Shown here: positions 11,880 to 23,984 of the stretch, one piece after another
Numbering within the stretch: the first letter of the stretch is position 1
How the letters are laid out: each line of letters starts with the position of its first letter
DNA from: Paguma larvata
Taxonomy: Eukaryota > Chordata > Mammalia > Carnivora > Viverridae
DNA length: 64,000 nt
Assembly: GCA_030068075.1 (NCBI GenBank)
Contig: CM057826.1
Coordinates: forward strand, 111,021,746-111,085,745
Direction of reading: 5' to 3'
Position numbers and translations under genes: made by a program
The notes under the pieces: model-generated
What the model was told of the DNA's origin: nothing
What the model saw: the letters and a program-made list of their open reading frames with translations, nothing else
The model's database searches: none

Positions 11880-12832
11880 CCTGGTCAAATAAAACCTTCT
11901 GCCCCTTTCTCTCGCTTTTCTTCTTCCGGAACGCCTATGATATAGATATTGTTTCATTTCATAGAATCGCTTAACTCTCTAATTCTCCCTCGTGATCTAT
12001 TAATTTTCTTTCCCTTTTTTTCAGCTTCATCATTTTCTATAATTTTATCTTCTATTTCACGTATTCTCTCCTCCGCTTCTTGCATCCTCGCTGTCACTGT
12101 ATCTAGTGTATTTTGCTCCTCATTTATATGAGATTTCTTCCTTAATTCATCATAACTAGTTCTTAGGTCTTTGATCTCTGCAACAAGAGATTCTCTTCTG
12201 TCTTCTATGCTTTTTTTCAAACCCGGTTACTAGTCTTAGGCCTTTTATTCTAAATTCTTGTTCAGATGTATTGTTAATAGATGTTTCAAGCAATTCTCTG
12301 GCTGTGATTTCTTCCTGAATTTTCTTTTGAGGAGAATTCTTCTGTTTTGTCATTTTGGCTAAGTTTCTGTCTTTTGTGTGTCTTAATAGCTTGTTGTGTG
12401 TCCTGTACCTGTGAGCACTTGTATATTAAAAAGGGATCATACACCGCCCAGGGCCTGGCACTCCAGGAAGTGTTTCTGGTGTGTGTTGCGTGCACGCCAT
12501 CATTGCATATTTGGCTGCTCTGTCCCACTGGTCAGTCCTCTGGAGAGCCTCTCCTTGCTTGCAGTGGTAGAGTGTTTGAATCTTTAAGCAGGTGTGCTTT
12601 GATTTGTTCGTTGCCTCGATCCCGCCAAGCTGTCTCCCTCCACCTGTGGAGATCCTGCTGCCTCTCCGCAGATGGATTTCCTGGGTGTTCTGGGTGATCT
12701 GACCTCACTACAGCTGTGTTTGAGGGATGAGAAATGTCCTAGTCCCCCTACTTCTCTACCATCCTAACTCTTCCTAGAATTGCCGTCCCACCTGGTTCCT
12801 CTACTGCTCCACTATTCTAACTCCTCCTAGAC
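11880..12832 (-). mobile_element. L1 fragment: 5' UTR start plus N-terminal half of ORF1, 3'-truncated
   Basis: On the minus strand ORF1 starts with ATG at 12353 (MTKQKNSPQKKIQEEITARE). It is frameshifted near 12220 and continues as KSIEDRRESLVAEIKDLRTS through a coiled coil to about 11954. Sequence 12354-12832 resembles a carnivore L1 5' UTR, including its very start (GAGTTAGAATAGTGGAGCAG on the minus strand). No ORF2 or 3' UTR follows below 11880. A broken, non-functional copy. Confidence 0.85.
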
Positions 12833-12879
12833 TTTTCTCTATTGAAAATTACAACCCCACCTGGACACTTCCTATCACT

Positions 12880-13090
12880 TCTGTGCTTTAGTATTTTTTT
12901 CCCATAGCACTTTGTCCTAATCAAGCGCAGTACTTATTTGTTTAGTTCTCATGCTGACTGTGTGTCTCTCCCAACTAACACGTTAGCTCCAGGAGCCAGA
13001 CGTGTATGTCTTAAGTTTTATTTTATTTATTCAGTGCCAAGAACAGTGCTGAGCAAAAATTAAATGTCCATACATATTTGTTGAACTGAT
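12880..13090 (+). mobile_element. L2-like LINE 3' end
   Basis: CCCATAGCACTTTGTCCTAA, CACGTTAGCTCCAGGAGCCA, AACAGTGCTGAGCAAAAATT and ACATATTTGTTGAACTGATT follow the end of L2. Confidence 0.7.
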
Positions 13091-13194
13091 TTTAAAGAGG
13101 GTGCTTATTTGACACATACTCTGCTAAACCCTTTACCTGTATTATTCCACGTAATTTTCACCACCTCCCTGTGAGGGAGGTGCTATAGGGAAAG

Positions 13195-13395
13195 CGCAAA
13201 GATGATTGCCTATACAGTCAAACAGCTTGGATTAAAGCCTCACTCTGTAACTTACCAGTTCTGGGCGGAGAGCCAGTCATATGTCTTCCCTAAGTCTCCG
13301 TTACCCCATCTGAATGAATACAAGGGAAATAGTAATGATTACTATGTACCGCTATTGGCTGTATTTTGTCCGTCTCTGTACGAGGCAACCAGGTG
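13195..13395 (+). mobile_element. MIR-like SINE
   Basis: AACAGCTTGGATTAAAGCCT, CACTCTGTAACTTACCAGTT and CTCCGTTACCCCATCTGAAT follow MIR order. Confidence 0.7.
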
Positions 13396-14214
13396 AATAC
13401 TGTAAGAAGTTGGTCCACCAGAGCCCTAGGTTTAGGCTTCAAATCCCATCTTATTTTGTTATCTCTCTCGTGTGATCGTTTAAGATTTAATAGCTATTTT
13501 GTGCGAACTCTTTTGCCAGAGTAAAGTACTCCCTTGTCTTATCCTAATCCACACAGGAAAAATGTTAACTGCTAGTTTATAAGTGCCCTGAAAAATGGGA
13601 TTTATCAGCGAAATGCCCTAAGCGATTAACTCAGTCGGCTCTCAGAGCAGTGATACACAGCTTTGTGGTAAATCTCTGTAATGCTCTGAGCCAGAAATGT
13701 GTTTAGTAGCCTCACACTTTGATATCTATAGAATAGGATTTGTCTTTCAGTCATCTGAGAGTTTTAAAGATATTAATAGATATGAAAAAGAAAAAAATAT
13801 AGATTCCATCTCTGATACTAAGTAAGAGACAATTACTGTGTAGTAGTTAAAACAAATGTTTTTGAATCAGGCTGACGTGATTTTAAGTTTTAACAGACAC
13901 ACCACAGGCTTTCAAGGAAAAATTGAATAAACGAGTGGCTCAGACATACAAGCTGTGAATGTTGGGCAAATTTAAAATTTTAATTTCTTCTCTTGTGTAA
14001 CGAGGAAGTGATATCTATCTCATGAATTTGTTTTTGTGAAGTAATATATATGCAATGGTAAGTACTGTGGTTGACATATAGAAAGATTTTAATACAATTA
14101 TTATTAAACAACTTTTTCACTGTACAGCTCAAAATATGGAACCCTTCACCCCCAATTGAAAGTTTTATCTGAAGAGCTTTAGTATCAGATACAAAAGTGA
14201 GCCCTTCCCAGCGT

Positions 14215-14245
14215 CCTCTTCTTCCTCCTCCTCCTCCTCCATCCT
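14215..14245. repeat. (CCT)n pyrimidine tract
   Basis: CTTCTTCCTCCTCCTCCTCC on the plus strand; a 104-codon minus-strand frame with a poly-Gly run is a by-product. Confidence 0.9.
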
Positions 14246-14329
14246 CACAACTCCAGTTCATCAATAGTCTTGGTACATCCGTGATTCTTACCAAATCTTA
14301 TATTTATTCCATCCTTCCCTATCCTTTCA

Positions 14330-14660
14330 ACCATATGACAAGTACTCTGTCGTCCTTCAAGACTCAGCTCAGCTGCGCCTTCTGTTAGAAGCAGCCTGAG
14401 TCCTCCCCAGGGAACTGGACCTGCTCTCTGCTCCAGCAGTGTCTGGTCTGCTCCTCTGTTTCAACACTCATCACATCTTCAGGCCTGCGGTTCGTTATTT
14501 GGGCGTCGGTGTCTCCCACTGGGCAGCTGTCGAGAGGATTCATAAATCATACATTCAGGGCTGGGCTAGATGACTTTTAACACCCTCCTCAGTGCCCCGA
14601 AGAGATAATGCTTGTAAATAGCTTAGCACAGTGGCCAGCAGGAGTAAATGGCCAATAATG
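14330..14660 (+). mobile_element. L2-like LINE fragment
   Basis: CCTTCAAGACTCAGCTCAGC, GCGCCTTCTGTTAGAAGCAG and AGCCTGAGTCCTCCCCAGGG resemble the L2 3' region. Confidence 0.55.
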
Positions 14661-14706
14661 ACAACGACGATGATGATGATGATGATGATTAGCAGTAGCA
14701 GTAGCA
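14659..14706. repeat. Compound triplet repeat (GAT)n and (AGC/AGT)n
   Basis: ACGATGATGATGATGATGAT then TAGCAGTAGCAGTAGC. It yields poly-Met or poly-Ser in open frames, without coding support. Confidence 0.92.
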
Positions 14707-15249
14707 TTCATCCGTCACAGTATGAAGTGAGTAAGCAGCCAAAGTTTAATAATTGTCTATACAAATGCTATCGTGATGGAGAACGTTCTAGGCCAGAGCC
14801 CCAGGGCTTTGGAAATATCAAAGATTGCTTACAATCCAAAGAGGAAGTTGGCTCTCAGAATCTTCCTGGACGGTCCATGTCGAGAAAAAATGTTGAGCTT
14901 TGAGATTGCTTTTTCTAATAAGACTGTCTACAGAAATAGTTTGAAACTACTCAGTTTCAAATGTGAAACTGTAATTCTTTCTGCATCAGGAAGTAATAAG
15001 TTGAGGAAAGTACTGGGGAAAAATGTATTTCTTAGATGTAAATTGCTTACATTTGAAAGTATATTGCTTAAATTTCTGAGTACTTAGATACTATTAATAT
15101 ACTCCACAGTTTAACATGGGGATAGATTTTATGATTAAGTCAATCTTGAATTACACTTCCTTCTGTAATCATTTTTATTTGGGAGAACAACATTAATATT
15201 TTGTGGCTTTAAGGAGTTTTTTACTCTTGCCATTGAAAATTCTGTTTTG

Positions 15250-15437
15250 CGGGCACCTGGGTGGCTCAGTCCCACGGTTCATGAGTTCGAGCCCCACAAC
15301 AAGTGAGCTCAAATCCCACATGAGGCTCCACTCTGACTCTCTTCCTCTCCCTCTCTCTCTCTGCCCTCACTCACTTGCATCCTCTCTCAAAAAAAAAAAA
15401 ACAAAAACAAAAACAAAACAAAAAAAAAACAAGAAAA
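15250..15437 (+). mobile_element. Felid SINE with internal rearrangement, plus strand
   Basis: Head CGGGCACCTGGGTGGCTCAG runs directly into CCACGGTTCATGAGTTCGAG, so about 40 bases between the A and B boxes are missing. A second, diverged B-box-like segment (GAGCTCAAATCCCACATGAG) follows. Long A/AAAAC tail. Imperfect duplication at 15235-15249 and 15438-15452 (13 of 15 match). Confidence 0.88.
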
Positions 15438-16212
15438 GAAAATTATATTTTGGCTCCATTCCCTTACTTCAACAAACATTTTTATTTCTGAGTACCTACT
15501 GTCAGGCTCTAGGCTAAGGACTGTGTATAAAGTGGTGAACAGGCCCAGTAAAATCTCTGCCTCTATGAAGCGAAAAGGTATAGAGCTCTTGAAGGAAGGA
15601 AAGTTAATTCCATAGGTAATACAGTTTATTTCCCTGAGTGATGTATAGTCTCGAGGCTGTAAGATATACATGAGAGAGGCTGGCAGGCAGTGAAAAAAAG
15701 AGAAAGGTTTGGTAAAAAAACAGTGTTCCCAGTGATTTCCAAAAAAATTATTTATTCAAGGTCCAATCTAATTGACTACATAGTCCCTTCCTGAGAAGGG
15801 GCCTGGCATCCATTCAGGAGTTTGTTCTGATCTTGTTGATTTCAGCTGTCTGGTTTTACTGAGTGAACAATTGTGCTGTGACTTGCCATGTCTAATGGCT
15901 GCTTCTCTCTTCAGCAGAGAGAAGGGGCATTTTAAGAGTCCGAAACATTTCAGATTTAGGAACCAAATTTCTATGCTTGCGTTAATTCCAGCTTTTCATA
16001 ATGTGACGTTGAAAGCATGCCTGTGTATTCCAGCCTCACTCCCGGCTCCGGCTAGTTTTCTGTCTCTTTCTGTTTGCTCCTCTTTCCTCTCTGAATTCTT
16101 CATCTCCCCCTTCCCCCCCAACATTATTTCATTCAGATTATAGAAATTACATAACAATTATTATAGAAATCTTGGGGAGGGAGAAGAAAAGCCTTAAGAA
16201 ATTTAAATTAAG

Positions 16213-16438
16213 CGGCGCCAGGGTGGCTCAGTAGTAGGTTAAGCATCCAACTTGGGCTCAAGTCATGATCTCCCGGTTTGTGAGTTCCAGCCCCCATTGG
16301 GCTTTGTGCTGGCAGCTTGGAGCCTGGAGCCTGCTTCAGATTCTGTCTCCCCCTCTCTCTGCCCCTCCCATGCTCATACTCTGTCTCTCTGTTTCCCAAT
16401 AATAATAAATCTACGTTAAAAAATTTTTTTAAATGAAG
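16213..16438 (+). mobile_element. Felid SINE (SINEC_Fc-like), plus strand
   Basis: Head CGGCGCCAGGGTGGCTCAGT, CATGATCTCCCGGTTTGTGA, CT-rich stretch and AATAATAAAT tail. Perfect 11-bp duplication TTTAAATTAAG at 16202-16212 and 16439-16449. Confidence 0.92.
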
Positions 16439-16659
16439 TTTAAATTAAGATCTCTCATCATCTACCACTCAAAGAAAACTATTGCCATTTAAACACCTAT
16501 CTTGATATGTGTATACCCATGTACTGTCCTCTTCATGATAAAGGTCTTAAATCTTATTATGTTGAAGTGCATTTAAAGGTTGGGGGTTTGGACATTGTTT
16601 TTAAATAAGTTGTGGAGAAAATATTTTAAAGTAGGTATATAAATCGATAAATAATTGCG

Positions 16660-16782
16660 GGTGCCTGACTGGCTCAGTTAGTAGAGCACGGGACTCTTGA
16701 TCACGGGGTCATGAGTTCAAGGCCCACGATGGGTGTAGAGATTACTTAAAAATAAATAAAATCTTTAAAAAAATTAAATTAA
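16660..16782 (+). mobile_element. Short carnivore tRNA-derived SINE (older type)
   Basis: GGGTGCCTGACTGGCTCAGT, GTAGAGCACGGGACTCTTGA and end GTGTAGAGATTACTTAAAAA followed by AAATAAAATCTTT. It has no CT-rich domain. Confidence 0.85.
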
Positions 16783-16859
16783 AAAAGATAATGCTACTGC
16801 ATGCCCTCAAACGTGATTTCTTTAAAAACAAACTGGAGTATTTCTGGTGCAGCATAGTT

Positions 16860-17075
16860 GTTGGGTAAACAGGCTCCAGAGGGAGACTGTCTGTGTTATG
16901 TCCTGACTTTGCTGTTTATCAGCATCATAATTTTACACAGTCCGCATTTCTTTCGGGTGCTTTCCCCCCCGTTATCTGTCATATTTATAATGTTGTAGAT
17001 TAAATGAGAAAATGAATATATGTGATTTAGTGTAATGCCTGGCTTATATTAAACACCCTGAAAATATTAGGTCTT
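16860..17075 (+). mobile_element. MIR-like SINE
   Basis: AACAGGCTCCAGAGGGAGAC, TGACTTTGCTGTTTATCAGC and TAATGCCTGGCTTATATTAA fit MIR. Confidence 0.65.
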
Positions 17076-17639
17076 GTTATTTCTAAGCACACGTATGACT
17101 CATCTTCGTGAGTTTGTGGATGATACCCACATTCTTCTAATGTCCCATGTGCCAGGGTTACTCGTCATCTCTGACCTTCCATTCTCTTTGTCATTACTTC
17201 CCCCAAATCAGCACATTATGTGGCCTTTTCAGACACCACACACCAGATGGAGAGAAGCATAGTGACTGAAGTCTGTTAGAAGCTTCAGACTCAGACACAC
17301 CTTGACTATGCCATTTCCCTAGCTCTGTCTCTGCTTAACAGAACGGGTCTCCTATCAACTCATTTTCCTCATCAATCAGTGGAGACTACTAACTGCATGT
17401 GTCCCATCGCCTTGTTCTAAGTCTCGAATGGGCGAATATGCACAAGCACCATGTTGTGCAGTGCCCAGCACACAACGTGCTCAATAAAGAGGAAAGGTGT
17501 TGAGTGATGATCAAGAGAATGGTGGTGGCGAGACGAATATGAGTTATTTAAGCTTAGGGAAGAAAAGGCCCTTCTACCCTCCATCCTAATCCAGACATCC
17601 TCTCTATCTGAACATTGGTACTGGATTCCTCTCTGGACC

Positions 17640-18085
17640 TCTAACCTCCAGTTCCTTTCTGTTCCATTCTGCCCTGCACACAACTTCAAGGTTAATCTTC
17701 CTTAAAAAAATTGAATCATATATCTCCTCTTAAAAATGCTTATCAGATTCTCAGTATTTATTAAACAAGATGTAAATTCAGTATCTAGGCAATCAACACA
17801 TGCATAATTTACTCTTTATTTCTCTACATGTCCTTCTACCAGTTTCCCACAATGAACTTTACACACCAGACATTATGATCTATAATTTACTCCTCACACT
17901 TACCTTCCCCTTGTCCTACTTTCCCGTCTTTCCTTGATTCCTCCTGTTCATCGTTCAGGTGCCAGCTGTAACCATAAGGACTTCTCTCTTGGTGAAGCCA
18001 TTCCATTATTTGGAAGTTTTTATTCAAAATCTACTTTCTGTCTGGCACTGTGCTAGGCACTGAGATTAAACAAGGAGCCAGGGAC
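17640..18085 (+). mobile_element. L2-like LINE fragment plus a dispersed repeat end
   Basis: AATCATATATCTCCTCTTAA, ACAAGATGTAAATTCAGTAT and CGTTCAGGTGCCAGCTGTAA fit a decayed L2. The end, CTGGCACTGTGCTAGGCACT, is a common mammalian repeat motif. Confidence 0.5.
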
Positions 18086-19639
18086 TGATGTCCTTGCCTT
18101 CATGCTGCTCTTCCTCTTGTTTGTGTGTGTGTGCACACGTGTGTTTTTCTCCACTCCTTTGGCACATGGTATATGCAGCTTTGTTTGGTACATACATAGT
18201 GCATCAACTTCAGCTGTAACATAGTACTTTGCAGATAACTGTGGTTCAAGAGAGAGTTGTTGGTCTCTTTCTTAAAATTATTTTCCTATAGCACGTGGCT
18301 TATGTTGGGGTTAAGTTGACGGCCTTCGATTAGTCCACCTCACAGTCTTGCTTCTGAGATCCCATCAGTTGAAAAAAAAAAATGTAGTTAAACATTGGCC
18401 TCTGGGACAAAACTCAAAACAAAATCCTAAATGTTAAAATGGGAATAATCTATAATGCTCTATAATTTATTATACTACATTATACCATATCATATCATAG
18501 GGAAAATGGTGAGAGCCAGTTTCTCTTCAGTTGAATATGAAAAATTAAATGCAATTCTAATAGAACCGTATAGTATATCCAGAAGTTATTCCATTCAAAC
18601 TTTATGTGCTTTTACTTGATCAGTGTAAAGTTAATACAGATATTGTTCTGCCTTTTTTTTTTTTAAGTAGCAGGTACTCGTTATTCCCCTCTAAATATAG
18701 ACATGTCTGCTCATGTTTGACACTTTGTAAAAGTGCTTTTATATGATAGGTGTTTGGTTTTTTGGTTTTTTTTTTTTTAAATTCAAGGTCTTTGAAAATA
18801 AGAAAACAGCCGAAGAGGTTATTTATAAATGTTTTACTTATACCTAAAATAGAAAAGCTTGCTGTCACTTATAAATATACTTATCTGAAGACCACTTCCT
18901 TCAATGGTTTGGGCATTTTTCTTTAACTTTATGTGCCAGTTTGTTTTTCCTAAGAGCATACAGACAGAGCAAATGCCTGTCTGAGGAAGGGGCTCTGAGG
19001 CATGTCTCCTGCTGTGTGACCTTGAATACACCATTGTATCCTGATGTGTTTGGGATGCCTCCTCCATGTCCAGTGACGTTGGTACTTCTCATTCTGTAAC
19101 AGCTGCAAAATACTTTGAATCCAGAAAGAAAGGACAATGCAAATAAGATGATAAACCACTGAGAGAGTTATTTTGTGAAACTAGTCCTTCCGAAAGCCTT
19201 CTAAATCCAGACAAGAGAGCACAGAGCAAGATGACTTCCTCAGTGCCGAGGAGTGAAATTGAGCTTGGGAGTGTGATGGATAGCAGCGAGGATTATGAAA
19301 TTTCATCACATGGCTTAAATAAAAACTCATGGAGTTTATCGTTTATTTAATTGTTACACCAAGCTTTTAGTTTTGCCTGAAATCAAAACTGAATTCAAGG
19401 GCTCCTGCAAAGTAAAAGAAATTTCCCATCACAAACTTATTGTAAACGATCTTTGTAAAAATTGTGAAATATATCCCTCAATCTCAGTATTTTCCCTGGA
19501 TTTGAATCGCTATTAATTCAGTTGAACTCTGTGGTGGTCGCTGTGACAGGTACTATAAGTACAAAGATGAATAAAACATAGTTTCACCCTTAAGTGGGAC
19601 TCAGTGACCTAAAAAATAACTACAGTGTAAATGAATTAT
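18086..19639. other. Non-coding sequence, nothing assigned
   Basis: No young SINE. Poly(T) runs at 18653-18664 and around 18770. Overlapping minus-strand frames at 18834-19159 have no family features. Confidence 0.5.
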
Positions 19640-20205
19640 GGCCACAGTCTCCTAACTTTTCTTTCTGTGTTTACCTCTTTAGTCCATTCCATCCTCTGTT
19701 GCCAGAGCCTTATTACTAAACCAGAATGTGATCAAGTCCCTCCGCCACATGAACCCTTTGCTGTAGGCACGGAGTCCGTGTCCTCTGACGTCTCTGAGAC
19801 TGTTCTCTACCAGTCGCTCTCAGCTGCCTCTGTAAGTCCATCTCTTACCTTTCCTCTGAGCTCCTGCCTGTATTTTTTTCCACAGCATCATTCGTATTCT
19901 CTTTTAGCTGTAGACCTTCATACTTTGGCCACCTGGAACATTCCTTTTTCCCCTCCAGCCCTATGCTGGCCGATTCCTTCTCATCTTACACATCTTTGTT
20001 ATGTATCATTTTTCCTAAGCAGTCCTTCCTGACCCACCAAGGCTCCTGTGATTCCCATCTCCTGTCATATATGCAACTACTACCCTGTACAAAATGCTGT
20101 CACCTTCTCTGGGAAGGACAAGGACCCTGTCTCTCATGTTTAGCACAGACGTTCCCCTCCTCAAGATGCTTCATCGATGCATGTGAATTGATGAATCAAT
20201 AGATT
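19640..20205 (+). mobile_element. L2-like LINE fragment
   Basis: AGAATGTGATCAAGTCCCTC, TTGGCCACCTGGAACATTCC, GTCCTTCCTGACCCACCAAG and GTTTAGCACAGACGTTCCCC are in L2 order. Open frames here (133 and 79 codons) are read-through of the repeat. Confidence 0.6.
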
Positions 20206-21559
20206 AAGGAATGAGTGATGAGTACTGTAAGAAGTGTCTTCAAAGTGAAAATGGAAATCCAGACGAGGGAATAACTTATTCTGTCAGGTGTTGTGAAGAC
20301 GTGTAAAGGATGACGTCAGGCCTGGGCCCTACAAGATGCATGGGAGGGAGATCACCAGGACGCCGATAAAGGGAAAGGCATGCCAAGGGTTTGCAGAATA
20401 CAGCACTTCTGGATGAATCCTACCTGCTTTGCACCCCAAATTTGACATCACTTCTACCAAACCTTCCTGACAAGCCCCCTTAGAAAGAGATTAGATATCT
20501 CCTGTATGTGTGCTGAGAGTTTTCTTATTCTACACTTTATCAAGTATATTTCTGCTGTGAAGTTTTAAACCTTAGATCTAAAAGTCACATCCTTCAGGAG
20601 TAATAACTTTTGGGTTTTATTTAGCATTCATTAATAGGAAAAACTTAAGCATTTCATTAATATGGAACACTTAACACATTAACATTAAATACTTTATAAT
20701 AATAATGATTGCTAATATTATTACATGATAAAGAGGGCATTTCAGTAGAAGACTAGGAAAGAGAAAAAAAAAGCAAACATAAAAGACATACACGCCCTGG
20801 TACCCCTAACTCCTGAAGATGCATAATCACTACTATGCTGAATGTCTGCCTTTCAGATTGATTTTCTTCTGACAGGTGTGTAATGGGTAAAAAATCTTTT
20901 GATGCCATGGCCACACCACCACATCCCCTTTGTATAGGGAAACTAGGACTCCAGGGTTGAACTGACTTAAACAGCAGCCCCTTGTCCTTTATATTAAATC
21001 GCTGTGTCAAGTTCATGAATGCACAGTGAGACTTATTTCCTGCCTAAAGGTTTAAGAATTGCTAATATGTCTCTGCAGATCACCAGGCATCAAGTAAGCA
21101 GTTTAACTCATAAATTTTAAACGCTAACATTAGACATTGACTCTAAGCATCGTCTTTAGAAAAAAAGTGGGAATGGCTGCAACAAACTACCAAAGCTTTG
21201 TAGAGTGGACATACACAAATATTAATCCCAGAGAAGCGCTGGAGCTTTTAACTTCACACATATGAACTTCAGCCCTTTTATATTACAGTTGCTTTGCAAA
21301 TCATGACTCAGAGGCCACAGCCTTATTGGAACCTCCAAGAGTAATAATGACTTTATTCAGCCTAGAGCTTACGGCAAAACCAACTACAAAGCCAAGACTC
21401 CTGGGAATACTGATCCTGTCAATGCGGGTCCCCCTTCCCCAAAAGCGTAAATATGAATTCCATTAGTCTTCCCAGGGATCTCTGTGCTTTTCCTGGCCTG
21501 TCTTTTTAAGGTGAACACACGAACTGGCTTTTAGTGGATAGTTCCCAGAAAAAGAATAA
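20206..21559. other. Non-coding sequence, nothing assigned
   Basis: 20211-20400 resembles a common dispersed repeat (GTGTAAAGGATGACGTCAGG region). The rest is unassigned. Confidence 0.45.
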
Positions 21560-21790
21560 CCCGTAGTAATGATGGTAATACTAATTTACTAATTATTTGA
21601 CACGCTTTAGCTGATTTATTCCTTTAAGAGCTCATTAAAGTAAATATATCCCTTTCCCCCATTTTACAGTAAAGAAACAGAAGCTTAGAGAGTTTAAATA
21701 ATTTCTCAAGAAGATACAGCTAGGAAGATTGATTCAAAGCCAGTTTTTCTGATTTCAGATTCCAATCTCTTAACCACTACATTCTCCCAT
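21560..21790 (-). mobile_element. MIR-like SINE
   Basis: CATTTTACAGTAAAGAAACA, AAGATACAGCTAGGAAGATT and CCAATCTCTTAACCACTACA match reversed MIR. Confidence 0.7.
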
Positions 21791-21894
21791 TCTTTTTTGT
21801 AAGTCCCCAGCTAACATTGGCATGCTCTTGCCATCTCTTTAGCCTGCTGGCAGTCAGAGTTCAATCCTGCCTGTCTTTCAGGAAAGTGTTAATG

Positions 21895-22130
21895 TAAATA
21901 TTAAGAAGCTTTGGAGACTGACAGATGCGTCTTTGAGTTGCAGCTCTGCCATTTCTTAGCTGTGTGATTTTTTTCAAGTTAATTAACCTCTCTGATCCTC
22001 ACTTCCCTGCCTAAGAAATAGTATGAGTAAATATCTGAAAGGGTGAATGGGAACAGTTCAGTGAGTTAATGTACCTAATATTAGTGTACCTTAGCACGGT
22101 GCCCAGCACAGCGTAAGAACCCCATAAGCT
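21895..22130 (+). mobile_element. MIR-like SINE
   Basis: GTTGCAGCTCTGCCATTTCT, TAGCTGTGTGATTTTTTTCA, TTAATTAACCTCTCTGATCC and CTTAGCACGGTGCCCAGCAC form a well-ordered MIR. Confidence 0.75.
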
Positions 22131-22139
22131 ACAGGACAT

Positions 22140-22400
22140 GATTTAGCCTCAGCTCACATGACACATTCTCTGACAAGTCTTCCTCTTTCTCAGTCCAAAC
22201 TAAGTCATGCCCACAGCATTTACCAACTACAGCATCCACTGCTTTCTAGAATTTGTTTTCTCTTTACAGATATTTGTCTTCTTTTATAGGTTGGAAGCCA
22301 TTGGAGGGTAGGATCGATGCTTAGATTTTTTTAACATCTATGAAAAGACAAGAACAGTGCTCAATAAGTACTGGCCACATTTTCTTGGCCAAATATGTGG
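22140..22400 (+). mobile_element. L2-like LINE 3' end
   Basis: TGACAAGTCTTCCTCTTTCT, GTTGGAAGCCATTGGAGGGT and AGAACAGTGCTCAATAAGTA match the L2 end. Confidence 0.6.
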
Positions 22401-22609
22401 CCATACTCCTCACGCAGAATCGTATGGTATCCTAGGATGTGAGATCAAGTAGACAGTGTAGTTTGGACATCAAAATATTAGAGTGTCTAGGATATTTTTG
22501 CTTTCTTGGACAGACTATGCAACCAGGATTATAGTCTGTGATCAATAGCTTAGATACATCATACTTAAATATTTATAATCTAATTTTAATAAACATTTCT
22601 AATTTCTTG

Positions 22610-23470
22610 ATTTTTAAAAAAATTCCAGTATAGTTAACACAGTGTTATGTTAGTTTTAGGTGTATGATGTAGTGGTTCAGCCATTTGATATATTACTCAG
22701 TGGTTCTCATGATGAGTGTATTCTTTTTTTAATTTCTTTTAATGTATATTTATTTTTGAGAGAGAGAGCATAAGAGGGGGAGGGACAGAGAGAGAGGGAG
22801 ACACAGAATCCGAAGCAGGCTCCAGGCTCTGAGCTGTCAACACAGAGCCCAATGTGGAGCTCGAACTCACGAACAGCAAGATCATGACATGAGCTGAATT
22901 GGATGCCGAACTGACTAAGTCACCCAGGTGCCCCTTGATAAGTGTATTCTTAATACCCATCACCTATTTAACCCATTCCCTCACCCATCTCCCCTCTGGT
23001 AACCATCGGTTTGTTCTCTACAGTTAAAAGTTTTTGTTCTTGGTTTCTCTCTTTGTTTTTCTGTTTGTTTTGTATCTTAAAGTTCACATATGAGTGAAAT
23101 CATATGGTATTTGTCTTTCACTGACTTACTTCACTTAACCATCATACCTTCTAGATCCATCCATGTTGTTACAAATGGCAAGGTTTTATTCTATTGGAAA
23201 AATATCCAAAGGATGTTTTATTCCAATATCCTTTTATTCCACATCATATTTGAGCATTCATCCATTGATGGACACTTGGGCTGCTTCCATAATTTGGCTA
23301 TTCTAAATAACGCTGCAATAAACATAAGGGTGCGTATATCTTTTCAAATTAGTGTTTTCATCTTCTTCGGGTAAATGCCCAGTGGAATTACCGGACCATA
23401 TGGTAATTCTATTTTTAACTTTTAGAGGAACCTCCATATTGTTTTCCACAGTGGCTGCATGGGGGTTCCT
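22610..23470 (-). mobile_element. L1 3'-end fragment, minus strand, split by a SINE
   Basis: Sequence such as TCATATGGTATTTGTCTTTC, TCTAGATCCATCCATGTTGT and ATTGATGGACACTTGGGCTG is the reverse complement of the conserved mammalian L1 3'-end region (tccatcaatg...atggatg...). A felid SINE interrupts it at 22726-22935. Confidence 0.87.
22726..22935 (-). mobile_element. Felid SINE inserted in an L1 fragment, minus strand
   Basis: T-rich start, TATTTTTGAGAGAGAGAGCA and end CACCCAGGTGCCCC. Duplication TGAT(G/A)AGTGTATTCTT at 22710-22725 and 22936-22951. It splits the surrounding L1 3' region, so it is younger. Confidence 0.93.
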
Positions 23471-23984
23471 TTTTTAATTTCTTGATATTTTTTTTAATCT
23501 TGAAGTGTGTATGTCTTTAAAAGAGAATAATGCCGAATGGAATTTTTAAACCTGGACATTTTGTTATAAAAAATAACTGCTTGATGTTCTCTGAACACTA
23601 AGAGACATAAAAGGGGCACACTTGAAAGTAGACGATCTCAAGATTATTCCAAAAGCAGCATCCTACACACAGTCTCCAGAAGTGGTATGCAAGGAGAAAC
23701 CAGGGAGAGGAAGCCAAGAGGCCTCATCTGCTCATGTTAATGTCACTCTCCCCTTTCTTTGGTTTCTCTCTCTTGGGTTTTGTGCCAATGCCTAAATGAG
23801 TTTATAGAGAACCAAGAATAAGAATAGCTTTTTTCATATTAGAGGTTTTCCATAAGTATGACATTTGAATTACTATTTTTTGCATGTCTTCTATCATTCT
23901 TACTCAATTTAAGTATCTTGAGGACAGCGCTTAACAAACTATTTTGTTTATACCATCTCAGCCAATAGTAGAAATAGAAAACTC

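Noticed and set aside
11954..12353. Minus-strand frames resembling a coiled-coil protein
   Set aside because: They are the frameshifted ORF1 of a broken L1, recorded as a mobile element and not as a host gene.
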